NCBI GenBank assembly: GCA_007922195.1
Contig: ML682003.1
Location: 3,975,705 to 4,039,704, forward strand
Direction: 5' to 3'
DNA length: 64,000 bases
DNA from: Podocnemis expansa
Lineage: Eukaryota; Chordata; Testudines; Podocnemididae
Shown here: positions 31,736 through 41,690 of the stretch, piece by piece
Position numbering within the stretch: position 1 is the stretch's first letter
How the letters are laid out: every line of letters starts with the position of its first letter
Position numbers and translations under genes: made by a program
Notes under the pieces: generated by a model
Databases searched by the model: none
Seen by the model: only the letters and a program-made list of their open reading frames with translations
What the model was told of the DNA's origin: nothing

Positions 31736-33595
31736 TGTTCTATATTTAAAAATTTCAGATCAGGAAACCACCCCCTCCCGGCTACATGACATTGCTCACC
31801 GGACAGACGTGGATTGCGTGCATTTCGGTGGTGCTTATTGTTCTTCCTTCTCTTTTTGTGCTGTTGCTGCTTCGCTGCTGCCCAGATGACAAGTATAAGA
31901 TACCATTGTGTGTTTATCTTTTTGGGAGACCAAGGATGGTCGCTCCCCATTCACTGCAGGATGTTGATCCGAATGCTCCTGTGTCCAATAATTCTACTGG
32001 TTCTGATGAGCGATGCTAACAGCTCAGTATCAAACCTAATGTTACCTCCATCAGAACGAATCCTGGGTTTAAAGGATCTAAGACCAATCTATTTACCCGA
32101 AGAATTTGGTGTGGAAATAACATGGCATGACCCACAACAACAACAACTACTGCCGCTGGGGAAAACACATGTGTATGCTTAGGAAGGGATGGTCGGGATG
32201 AAAGTAAATATTACTGCTCCTAACAGTTTGATGCAACATTGGGAAGTAGGCATACAATGGGAAACTCACAATGGGGAACAGATGGAGTCAGCCAACTACC
32301 CTCGGGAGCCCTACATATGGGATTGGGAGACACCAGTGGGTAGGGTGATCAACGTACTGGTAGGATACTGCCCCCCAGAAAAGCATAAGTCCAATTATTC
32401 CCTTTTCCCGGTCCCCTTTCCTGATCGATGCTCCTTGTTACGTAAATTCGAATTTGTATTTACAATGGGAAGTGTTCAAGCAGTGGACAAACTCAAATTG
32501 TTCAAGATACAACAAGCTCCTGTATAGGCATTAGTGAATCCCCTGGTGGTTCGTGTGACCATCAGTATGGACTGGTCCCAGTTAAATGTGTCTAGAGTGG
32601 AATCTCAGTGCGCCCCATATTCCCTGCCAATATTACGTGCCTGGGTCTGCACTCATCACCCCCAGAGCTCCCTAAGGCGACGCCGAGATGTGGCCGGAAC
32701 CGTATTGGGAGGGTTGGGTGCAGGGACTGGATTATTGAATACTGTTGATTTAGAGGTTATTAAGAGCAAGTTTAACTCACTCTCACAACTACAGGAAAAT
32801 CTCATTCACAAACAAACACACACCAATGTGGATTTGATTCTGATTGGGTTGGGAACTTTAAAAGCTCGCTGGAATATGTGGCAGTGGCTTAACGCCACCT
32901 CTTGGTCACTCTTGAAACAGCAGCAAGACATGGAAAATAAAACTGCCATGGCTTTAAGTCATACTGAAATGCAAGTATTAAGCTTAGCAACATTAGAATA
33001 TGAAATGATGTGGGTAATTTCAGGAAATGTCAAAGTATTACAGCATTTACTACAGCAAAAAAAGAGACCACTATTTTACTCCTATCGAACTGACTGGATG
33101 CAATATGTTTCTACTAATGTGAACGTAGACCAATTGACAGGGGAAACTGAGATTCAGTTAAGACACCAGCAGGAGAAGGAAAAGGAGATATGGAAGGTCA
33201 CCCCATTGCCAATTTTCCGAACTGGCTCATTCTGGTTACCCAGGACTCAGAGCCAGTGGGCTGGGGCGGATGGTGGTCTATTGGATGTGTGGGGATGTAC
33301 CCCTTGGGACTCCCTCCACTGGGTTTGTACCTCCTTACCTCCGGCACCAGAACCCTGTGGGCATAATGTTTCTTTGGGAACGTGTGTATGGGTGAGTTAG
33401 ATAATATGACTAGAGTTATGTACAATGGTTTATGTGTATGCATAACATCATGGGAGGAGATATATTGGGAAAATGGAAATGTTAGTAAACACCCCGTTGA
33501 TGAATGCCACTGCAATACTAGTGTAATCTATACAGCAAATCACACTTACTATTTATTCTCCGTTCAATACCAAAGCATGATGTTATCCACACAGT

Positions 33596-33910
33596 GGGTA
33601 TACCTACACAACACTTTCCTTTTGAAACAACAGCCGTTGTTTTGAAAGAAAAAGTGCCATGTCCTCACGACATTTCGTTATTTTGAAACGACAGGACTCG
33701 TTGTTTCGAAATAATGATCGTTGTTTCGAAACGGTAAAACCCAGTCTGCTATCGAAACAACCGTAATTACAAAATGGCTGTTTCGAAACAACGGCGTTCG
33801 GACACGTTGTTTCAAAACGGCCGTTTCAAAACAACGAATCGAAATGACTGTTTCGAAACAACGGGTCCAAAAACCCATTATTTCAAAACAACTTTATTTC
33901 AAAAGCGGTT
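33596..33910. promoter_or_regulatory. Harb3 left subterminal hairpin array
   Basis: About 300 bp hold four exact TTTCGAAA palindromes and many decayed ones (TTTTGAAA, TTTCAAAA), such as GTTGTTTCGAAACGG and ACTGTTTCGAAACAAC. Position relative to the Myb gene is the same as in Harb1 and Harb2. Confidence 0.7.
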
Positions 33911-34004
33911 TGGAGGGTGACCTTCTTCCTCCCAGGTTGCCCTGGGCCAGGAAGTGCCCTCCCAGAGCATGCCTTCTGCTGCCAGGCTGTGAAGGTGGTG
34001 AGCA

Positions 34005-35519
34005 ATGGCAGAGGCACACGCAACCCCTTCACAGGGATGGAGGAGGGGATCTGTGTGGTCCCCCACGGAGACCCTTGCCCTCCTCCACATCTGGGGATGG
34101 GAGGACATATTAGATAGGTTTAGGGCCAGCCACAGAAATGTGGATATCTATATGGATATCGCCAGGGCCCTGGCCAATGAGGGCTTTGAGTGCACCACCG
34201 AGCAGATGCTCTCAAAGGTTAAGGGGCTCCGACAGGAGTATTGTTGGGCACGGGATGCCCGGGAGCTCCGTGGGGCAGCAGCTGCCACCAGCTGCCAATA
34301 CTTTGCGAAGCTGGACCGCTTCCTGGTGGATGAGCCCGGTGGCCCACCCCACTGTAGGCACCTGCGGGACACGGCGGAGGCACAGAGTAGCGCCACAGAG
34401 CCAGAGGGGGGCCCCCACCGAAGGCGAAGAGCCCCTGGAGGTGGGTGAGGGCAGCCGCCCAAGTACGGCTCCACCCACCAGCCCGGAGCTCATCCCAGAA
34501 GAGGAACCCCAGACCAGCAGTCCTGCAGAGCCCCCTGAGGAGCAGGAGGGAGCAGAGTCCAACGGGACATCGTGCCAGACATCAGGCGTCTCAGTTGGTA
34601 AGTGTCCCCCTCCACAAGGCAGGGAGGCCCCGGAGAGCAGGGCATGGGTCCTGAGGGGGTCACGGCCCTGGGACAGGGGGGCCCAGGCCCAGGGGAGGGG
34701 GGTACACACTCTCCTGTGTAGGCATGCCGCAGGGAGGCATGGGGAGACAGGTCCCATGCCCAAGCAGGATGCGGGTCCTTCAACACAGGGTGGCAATAGG
34801 CAGACCTGGCAGCATGCAGAGCAGAGAGCCTGCAGCCACCATGGCTGTCACATGGGCCCAGGAGACTTCCCGAGAACAGCTCACTACCTACCATGGGCCA
34901 CGAGGCCCTGTGCCCCGATTGGAGTGTACGGAGCCCCCACAGACCCAGAATCCTGCTAGCTATCAGAGCAGGGATGTTTGCAGCTCACAGGCTGCACACA
35001 CCAAGGCTAGTAGGCTGATACATAACCGTTCTCTCTTTTGCCCCTGCAGCTCATCCACCCGCCCGCCGTCCATCGCCCGGGAGTCCAACACTGGCCATAT
35101 GGCGGAGGAAAAGGGCCTGGCCTACCAGGGGTGACGTCCTTAACGCCATGCTGGTGCTCGGGCAGCAGGCTGAGGAGCCCTCCAGGGCCTGGCAAGCTGA
35201 ACGAGCCCGGCGCCAGGATGCTGCAGTCCAGCACCTCCAGCGCTCTGTCGAGGCAGACGACCTCGTCGTGGTGGCCCTGGAGCACCAGGCCTCAGCTCTG
35301 GAGCGCCAGGCAACAGCCCAGGAGCACCAGGCAATGGCCCTTGAGGGCGTGCATGGCACGCTGCAGCAGCCTGGGGGAAACCTTGCCCCCCAGCCTGGGA
35401 CTGTGCCTGCTGCACCCAGAGACCCTGCTGCCCCTTGCTGCCAGCACCCCCGGACCCGGGGTGGCCTCGGCAAAGGCCGTGGTGCTGTGGGCCCTGCCCC
35501 AGGGGCAGCTCCCCGCTAA
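34005..35519 (+). pseudogene. Harb3 Myb/SANT-like accessory protein (frameshifted)
   Basis: Exon 1 (34005-34597) encodes the Myb/SANT-like domain (VWSPTETLALLHIWGW ... EQMLSKVKGLRQEY). A frameshift at a G/C run near 34390-34410 moves the acidic linker to another frame, which then leads to the GTAAGT donor at 34598. Exon 2 (35050-35519) follows a GCCCCTGCAG acceptor and encodes a tail with Ala/Gln/Glu-rich repeats (LEHQASALERQATAQEHQ). The junction is phase 1, as in Harb1 and Harb2. The intron is shorter, about 450 bp. Confidence 0.78.
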
Positions 35520-35681
35520 AATGCTCCCCCACCCCACATCCCTGTGCCCCCAGTTGAAAACCCTCACCCCACATCCCCTGTCCTATTTTGAAACCCCCCA
35601 CCCCACATCCCTGTGCCCCCAGTTGTGCCCCCACTCAACCCTTCCTGTCTCCCCAGTTCCGCCTTCCCATACCCCTTTGTA

Positions 35682-35687
35682 AATAAA
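35682..35687 (+). terminator. polyadenylation signal AATAAA of the Harb3 Myb gene
   Basis: AATAAA lies about 160 bp downstream of the Myb-gene stop, in the same place as in Harb1 and Harb2. Confidence 0.7.
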
Positions 35688-35801
35688 AACAGTTCACCCA
35701 TGTCCAAAGTTGTTGCGTGTTTTATTGGGTTGGTTTCAGGGTGTGTGGGTTGGGTGGCAGTTGGCTGGGGCAGAAGGGAGGAGCGGGCGGTGTGGTGGGG
35801 C

Positions 35802-36985
35802 TCACATGGCAATGTGGGTGGCATCAACGATCCCCCCACACCTTGGAAAGACCAGGGCAGTGAGGCCGGCAATGCTGCCCTTCAGCACTCCAAGCTGACG
35901 ATGCATGGCCGCAGGACCGGCTGATGGCGTGGGCGAGCTGCAGCAGCAGTTCCCTGATGGTGGACCTCCTGACACTGATGAGATGGGCACCGGACCTGTG
36001 GGACCTGGCAAGGGCCGTCTTCCAGAGAGCGATGGCCACGGTCTTGTCCTCAGGGATGCCTGCACTCATCACCGTATGCCTTCGGCGTAGGACTGGGGTG
36101 GGCTCGGTGACAAGGGTGATGGTTCCCCTGCTAATCTGGAGGGTTCCTCCTTCAGTGCTTGCTGCTCCAGGTTCCCTGGACAACCCGTTCCCACCAGTCT
36201 GTTCTGGTGTCTGGTGCCGAGATGGGGGACGAGGAGCTATTGGTACAGTGGAGGGATCGTCAGTAGCAGGGGGGACAACCTAGTGCAGCATGGCACTTTA
36301 TTTCTACACAGCTGTGGGCCCGAAGGCAAGTACCCAAGGGCCCCGAGAAGAGTGTACGATATTTGTCTACTGGCATAAGTGCACATATCACAATGCATAA
36401 GCTCTTGCTATACGGAATTATGTTAATGGCCTGGTCTCTTTGCACTAGAAGTCCCCCAATTGCAGCCCCTTCCTTTGACCCGCTCTGCTCATAGTCATCT
36501 GCGCCAGGGGCCTTTGGCCTAGTCGGACTGGCCCGAACAGCTTGCCCTTTATCCAGGTCGACTGACCTTAGCATTCTGCCAGTACAATCCAATCCTTGTG
36601 TCTCCAAATTCCAGTATGTCATCTGTCCGTGCACCATGGAGGCAAGCACAGCAGGGGTCCTCTGGCATACCTTATCTGTTAGGGGCTGCTACTGGCCCTC
36701 TTCCAGGCCTTCAGGTAGGGCAGAGCAAGTGCACACTTATCCCCCCCCCCATAGGCATAGTGAGCTATCTGTGTCTCAACACTGTCAGGCCTCAGCCACG
36801 GGGTTCTTCCACAGTGCTGTGAGGGCCACTGAGATAATGGTCCGGGGCTCAGCTCTGGGCTCATCAGGCTCAGGGAAAGTGTATCCCACAGCAGGGCAGC
36901 ACCGTGCAGGCTACCAGAGGGTCTACCAGGTGCTTGAGGATGGTACAGGTGCCAGAGGGCAACCATAGCCATGTCTCTTGCAAGC
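35802..36985 (-). pseudogene. Harb3 DDE transposase, truncated and interrupted
   Basis: On the minus strand an N-terminal part is recognisable near 36985-36650. An unrelated-looking block follows (36284-36640), then TDWWERVV, KTVAIALWK, RRSTIREL and the first catalytic Asp in GIVDATHIAM near 35810. Sequence for the second Asp and the Glu is absent; past 35800 it runs into the region after the Myb-gene polyadenylation signal. Frameshifts and stops are also present. It represents a deletion derivative of the transposase. Confidence 0.75.
36284..36640. other. unidentified block inside the Harb3 transposase
   Basis: About 350 bp that have no counterpart in the transposases of Harb1 and Harb2. 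On the minus strand it holds an AATAAA (complement near 36298-36303) and an open frame of 129 codons without a recognised domain. A solo LTR is possible, but I could not set TG...CA ends with a duplication. Confidence 0.35.
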
Positions 36986-37129
36986 GCTTGGGAGTCACGG
37001 TGGACAGGGAGGGGCTGTCTGTTCTGCTCGTACGTGATTGGCTGGCTACCTGGCTGGCAACATGGCCGGCAACATGGCCCGGTGAGTTGGCCATGTTGCC
37101 ACACCTCCCATGCTGCCCCTCGCCTGGAA

Positions 37130-37304
37130 TCGAAATGGCATGTCCACACACAGGGCATGCTATTTCGATTTGAAGGGATTCCCTTAATTTGAATTAACAA
37201 AATGTTAATTCGAATTAACTTATTTTGAAATAAGGATTTTATTTCAAAATGAATTATTTCAAAAGGGATTCTTTCAAAATAAAAGTTACTGTGTAGACAT
37301 AGCC
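37130..37304. promoter_or_regulatory. Harb3 right subterminal region
   Basis: It contains ATTTCGATTTGAAG, TTAATTCGAATTAAC and several TTTCAAAA/TTTTGAAA decay forms, then the inverted terminal repeat. The composition parallels the right end of Harb2. Confidence 0.6.
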
Positions 37305-37825
37305 AGTTAGTAAATTTCTCTATAGCCATTGGTTTGAAGTGGAAAGATCTTACTGATTATCTATTCCAATCTAAAGAAGTCCCACATCTTTTAAAACAAA
37401 CAGAGAATAGTGTACAAGCTCGCACTACACTTATCACCCACTCTAATGGAGAAATGATTAGAATAGCAGAAATGGAAAAGGATTTAACGGCGTAGCATTG
37501 GTATGATGTTCACCGGATGGTCCCCTACTTCTAAATGCATTTTATCTATTCTGTTGCACCCTTTATTAATTGTTCTGGTCTTAAACTGTATATGTTTGAT
37601 AGGGCTCATAGCCATGGGTTGTTGGGTACGGCAACTATATTTGAAGATGGAGGCCCAGATCCAGGTTACCACCGATATCTTGCTACGACATCACGAAAGT
37701 AAATAACCCAGTTTTATTAAATAATAAAATGGGTCAAGAGGTGGACAATGTAGGCCATACTGGCCTAAATTACCCATAGACCTTAGAAGTTAACTAAAGC
37801 AGTAAGTTTGAGCCTGAACTTTTCC

Positions 37826-38596
37826 CAGTGGCATCGCTAGCATTGGGCACCCGGGGCACATGCCCCGGGTCCCAACGCCGGTGCCCCGGTTCTCCGGCCC
37901 AATCGGGCTGAGGATCCGGGGCCCGATCCCTGGCAGTCCGCGGCCATAGCGGCCTCATATCCGGCCAGGGATCCAGGGCCTATCTGGCTGCCCAGCAGGC
38001 CCCGCCCCCTGGCCCGGGATAGGGCCAGGGGGTGGCTACGCCGCCGCCGCCAGGTAGGCCGCGCTGTGGTGCAGCGCGGCTCAGCCTAGCCTGGCCCGGC
38101 ACGGCCGGCAACGGCATCTGGAGGCCGGGCCCGTGGCCGCAGCCCTGGATCCCCGGCCGGGGACGGGGCTGCCGTGGCCTCAGCCAGGCCCCGGATCCCC
38201 AGTGGGGGCTGCCGGCCAGGTCCTGAATCCCCGGCCAGGGATGGGGTCACCGCAGCCACCGGCAACCAGGCCGGGGATCCGGGGCCTGGCTGGCTGCCTA
38301 AGGCGTCCCCGTCCCCCGCTGGGGATCCAGGGCCTGACTGTGACCGCGGCAGCCCCATCCCCGGTCAGGGATACAGGGGTGCGGCTGCGGGCCCGGCCTC
38401 CAGCGGCCGCACTGGGCCAGGCGAGGCTGTGTTGTGCCGCACCACAGCGCGGCCTAGCTGGCGGCAGCGGTGCGGCCTCCCCCTGGCCCTATCCTGGGCC
38501 AGGGGGTGTGGCCTTTTGGCTGGGGGCGGGGCCCGCCCTCCAGTGGCAGGGCTGGGCCCGTGCCCTGGGTCTTTCCCTGCCCCAGCGACGCCCCTG
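37826..38596. mobile_element. GC-rich non-autonomous hAT element
   Basis: The 771-bp element begins CAGTGGCATCGCTAG and ends CCAGCGACGCCCCTG, which are inverted repeats matching at 12 of 15 bases. A perfect 8-bp duplication, ACTTTTCC, flanks it (37818-37825, 38597-38604). The inside is very GC-rich and made of related units around ATCCCCGGCCRGGGAY. It interrupts the 3' non-coding part of ERV-C2. Open frames inside are a consequence of composition. Confidence 0.9.
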
Positions 38597-38604
38597 ACTT
38601 TTCC

Positions 38605-38861
38605 CCTCTCCTTCTCCCTTATGCAAAGGTCCCGTGATGGTCTTTAGCAGATTAACATCACCTTGTAACACCAGACACTCACAGCTTGAGATAAGCTTGC
38701 AGCTGGGCTGTAAAGAAGACAGCAATGAGCAACAATTATGTTTTAGAACTGCAAGGATAATGACAAAGGCTCTAACTGATGTTTTGTTTACTGAAAAAGA
38801 TATACTGGTAAAACTTTTCACATCTTTCTTTCATAGAAGTAGTAATGGGGGTGGGGGTGAC
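38605..38861. other. ERV-C2 3' non-coding stretch
   Basis: No gene is seen. A purine-rich tract, GGGGGTGGGGGTGAC, at about 38847-38861 may be the polypurine tract before the LTR. Confidence 0.4.
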
Positions 38862-39398
38862 TGAATTTTATGCATGTATAATTTGGGAGGTGAGGAGTGC
38901 CAGACTGAAGATAAACAAGGTCTGGATGGCTGAAGAATAAGAACAATATCACCTCAGCACGATGACAGGCATGAGACAATCAAGGAGTTATGTCGAATGA
39001 CGAAAACAACTTAGAGGAACAATCAAGGAGTACAAAAACAGCTTAACAAAATACGTCAATTTCTGGCTTTGACCCTATAAAAAGGGTGAAGAAAATAATG
39101 GACTCTGGATTCATTCTGCAACTCCAGGAGCATCGTGTCACAACCGACTGGACCCTGCTCCAACACTTGAGATCGCCCACCTGGCGAGTGAGTGAGACTC
39201 AAGCAACATGAGGCTGGTAACTATCTCCTTCCCTGTTGCAGAAATGTGTGAGTGTGTTGGGGTTTAAACTCTGAATAAGACAAATTGTTGATTCTTCTCT
39301 TTGCCTTTAGTCTATACAAGTTTTTGTGTTTTCAAAAATGTGGCTCTTTGCCTTGTCCCCCACATAAGGTCTCGTTGTCACTTCTTGGTACAACACCA
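38862..39398 (+). repeat. probable ERV-C2 3' LTR
   Basis: It follows a polypurine-like tract, starts with TGAATTTTATGC, has a TATA box in CCCTATAAAAAGGG near 39072, and ends near ...TGGTACAACA. A clear AATAAA is lacking (AATAAG near 39272). No second copy exists in the window for comparison, so both borders are approximate. Confidence 0.45.
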
Positions 39399-39479
39399 TT
39401 CGGTTATATCACATGAAGAAAGACAACTAAATAGTGATATATTTTTTAAGTGTTTTTGTACACAAATGCAGGAAGTCTA

Positions 39480-40740
39480 AAGACTCAGAAGGGTGAATTT
39501 GAGTGTTTGACAGTAAATGAGAAAACTTATGTAACAGGCATCACAGAAACTTGGTAGAATCATGGTAGCCTACAGGATGTAGCGACAGCGGAGTGCAAAA
39601 CACATAGGAATGACAAGAGCAGGTTTCATTCACATGGGAGTGGCACTGCCTGTGAAAGAAAGCATAGAGTCAAATGTAGGAAAAATCTTAAGCGAATCAA
39701 ACAAATGGTACCATAGAATCTCTCTGGATAGAAGCTTCATGCTTGAATAACAAGACTGAAGTAGTAAAATCATTCCCTTGTCCACCTGACTGGGATGGTG
39801 ACAGTGATTGTGAAAGGCTCAGGGAGCTAAAAGCTAAAAAAAAACAAAACAAAAACAAACCCCCAATAATGGGGTGTCAGCTATCCCCACATTGACTGGG
39901 AGCTTGTCACCGCAGGGTGGCAAACAGAAGTAAAATTTCTAGACATCACGAATTACGGCTTCTTGGAGCAGCTATTCCTGGAACACACGAAGGGGAAGCA
40001 ATTCATGATTTAGGCCATATCTACACTACAGCGTAAAAACGGAAAGTTATGTTGCAATCGTAAGTCATTTTAATAACATCCTTTGAGCACATCCATACAC
40101 TGCCCTTTCTGTCAACTCAGCACGTCCATAGGTGCAAACACCATTGTGGGATGTATTAAGAGGAATATTGGAAGTAAGACACGAGAAGTAATTCTTTCAC
40201 CCTACTCTGCCCTCATGAGGCCTCAAGTGGAGTATTGTGTCCAGTTCTGGGCGCTTTATGCAGGAAAGAGGTGAATACATTGGAGAAAGTCCAAAGAGGA
40301 GCAACGTGAATGATTAAGGGTCTGGAACACTTGACTTAAGAGGGAAGACTGAAAGAGCTGGGTTCATTTAGTCTGGAAAAGAAGAAACTGAGAGGGGACA
40401 TGATGACAGTTTTCAAGTACCGAAAAAATCATCACAAGAAGGAGGGAGAAAAATTATTCTCCTTAATTGTCGATGAGAGGACAAGAAGCAATGGGCTTAA
40501 ATTACAAGGTAGGTTTAAGCTAGACATTAGGAAAAAATTCTTAACTGTCAGGGTGATTAACCCCCGGAGTAAGCTGCCGAGGTAGATTGCGGAATCTCCA
40601 TCACTGGAGGTTTTTAAGAGCAGGTTACATAGACACTTGTCAGGGATGGTTTAAGAGGGTCCTTGATCCTGCCGTGAGTGCACGGGACTGGGCTCGATGA
40701 CATCTCATGCTCCCTTCCGCTTTCTATGATTCTATGATTC
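39480..40740 (+). mobile_element. CR1 LINE, internally deleted, with 3' end
   Basis: The first part (39480-40010) is endonuclease-like sequence in broken frames (ITETW near 39545, then a LEQ...FLEH segment at the end). The second part (40130-40740) is the C-terminal end of ORF2 and the 3' region, ending in an octamer tail with CTATGATTCTATGATTC. A short Harbinger-type MITE-like segment lies between. CR1 encodes an endonuclease and reverse transcriptase for target-primed insertion; this copy is dead. Confidence 0.75.
40012..40129. repeat. Harbinger-type MITE-like segment
   Basis: It begins GGCCATATCTACACTAC, close to the rc of the Harb3 terminus (GGCTATGTCTACAC). The right border is unclear. 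It lies between the two CR1 blocks. Confidence 0.4.
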
Positions 40741-40789
40741 TTTTCCTCCCACCATTCCATAGACTTCTGACTTTGTTTCACACCATTTT

Positions 40790-41690
40790 TCAACAGCCCC
40801 TGTAAACTATGCACCCACCATTGCTGCCTGATGCTGACTAGTGTGTTGATGAACATTATGAAAACAGTGCTGTGGTCCTGCAATATTTCGGGAGCTGCGA
40901 GACAGAGGGTGAACTGATGACTCCTGCCCTGCCCTTTGCCATGGAAACAAATAATTCAAGATTATTCCTGACATTCATATAATTGCTTGCCATTATGACC
41001 CACACCAGTGGGCTTGGGAAACAAGTACTGAACAGTGGAATTGCATCGTGATACATGTCTGGATGACGAGCAGTGGCTGCAGCACTTTCACCTACACAAA
41101 TCCACCTGGAATTATGCACAGTGCTCAAGGATTTCAGAATGAGAGTGAATCATGGTGAAAAAGTGAGTGGTGATCAATGTGTGAAAGCTGGCAACTCAAG
41201 ACTGTTACCAGTAAGTCGCAGTTCAGTTTGGAGTTGAAAAGTCCATCCTGGGGGTTGCAGTCATGCAAGTGTGCAGGCCCATGAGTCGCTTCCAGCTAGG
41301 AAGGACTGTGACTCTCAGTAACACGTGGGAAATAATTGATGACTTCGAGGCAGCGGGATTCCCTAACTGCAACAGGGTGATATATGGCACACGGATCCCA
41401 GTATGGGCTGTAGACCACTGTGGGAGGGAGTCCATCAACTGAAAGAGAGACTTCTCCGTCATGCTGGTGCTGGCGGATCACCAGGGCCGTATCACTGAAA
41501 TCAGTGCAAGGTGGTCAAGGAAGGTACACCTTTCAGAACACTTGGACCGTATAGAAACCTGTACGCTGGGACTTTCTTTGCAGTGCAGAAGATTCCAATG
41601 AGGAAATGTGGAAATACCCATAGTGATCCTTGGAGACCCCAACTACCCCTTGCCCCACTTTCTCATCTGCTGCATTGGCCTCAGAGTTGA
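40790..41690 (+). pseudogene. ancient Harbinger transposase, heavily decayed
   Basis: Plus-strand fragments in order resemble a HARBI1-type transposase of another subfamily: KLATQDCYQ, QFGVEKSILGVAVMQVC, AGFPNC then a first catalytic region reading VIYGTRIPV, VLADHQGRITEI, and a second Asp region IVILGDPNYPLP. At the first site the Asp-Gly-Thr-His signature has become Tyr-Gly-Thr-Arg. Several stops and shifts are present. It is not of the same subfamily as Harb1-3. Confidence 0.7.

Larger units (their letters stand above)
33596..37304. mobile_element. Harb3, older PIF/Harbinger transposon
   Basis: The left end begins GGGTATACCTACAC and the right end finishes GTGTAGACATAGCC. AGT flanks both sides (33593-33595, 37305-37307), a 3-bp duplication. 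The empty site leaves the ERV-C2 env frame continuous. The 3709-bp element has the same plan as Harb1 and Harb2 but is clearly divergent in protein and termini. Its transposase lacks the second half, so it could not move by itself. Confidence 0.88.
31786..37705 (+). pseudogene. ERV-C2 env remnant, split by Harb3
   Basis: A signal-peptide-like hydrophobic stretch (LLFFLLFLCCCC) starts near 31830. Surface-subunit frames run to about 32650, broken by stops near 32180 and 32525. A multibasic cleavage site, RRRR (about 32680), precedes a Gly-rich fusion-peptide-like segment. The following ectodomain has no C-X6-CC motif in its readable part. Harb3 (33596-37304) then interrupts the frame. The membrane anchor and tail lie at 37503-37705, after a stop at 37493. 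Non-functional as found. Confidence 0.75.
23314..39398 (+). mobile_element. ERV-C2, provirus interrupted by Harb2, Harb3 and a hAT element
   Basis: In plus-strand order there are gag-like frames, an aspartic protease, reverse transcriptase, the Harb2 insertion, integrase, env split by Harb3, a 3' non-coding stretch split by a hAT element, and a probable 3' LTR. The thumb, connection, RNase H and first part of integrase are missing at the Harb2 site. No 5' LTR was identified. The RT segment VIDLANCFFAIPL leans towards class III, while the env has a multibasic cleavage site, so class assignment is open. Confidence 0.7.

Noticed and set aside
36284..36640. Mitochondrial or rRNA insert in Harb3
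   Set aside because: I could not match it to any conserved rRNA or mitochondrial coding motif; left as unidentified.
38032..38647. Several overlapping open frames in the GC-rich hAT element
   Set aside because: They arise from repeated CCCCGG-type units with few stop codons; no family resemblance.
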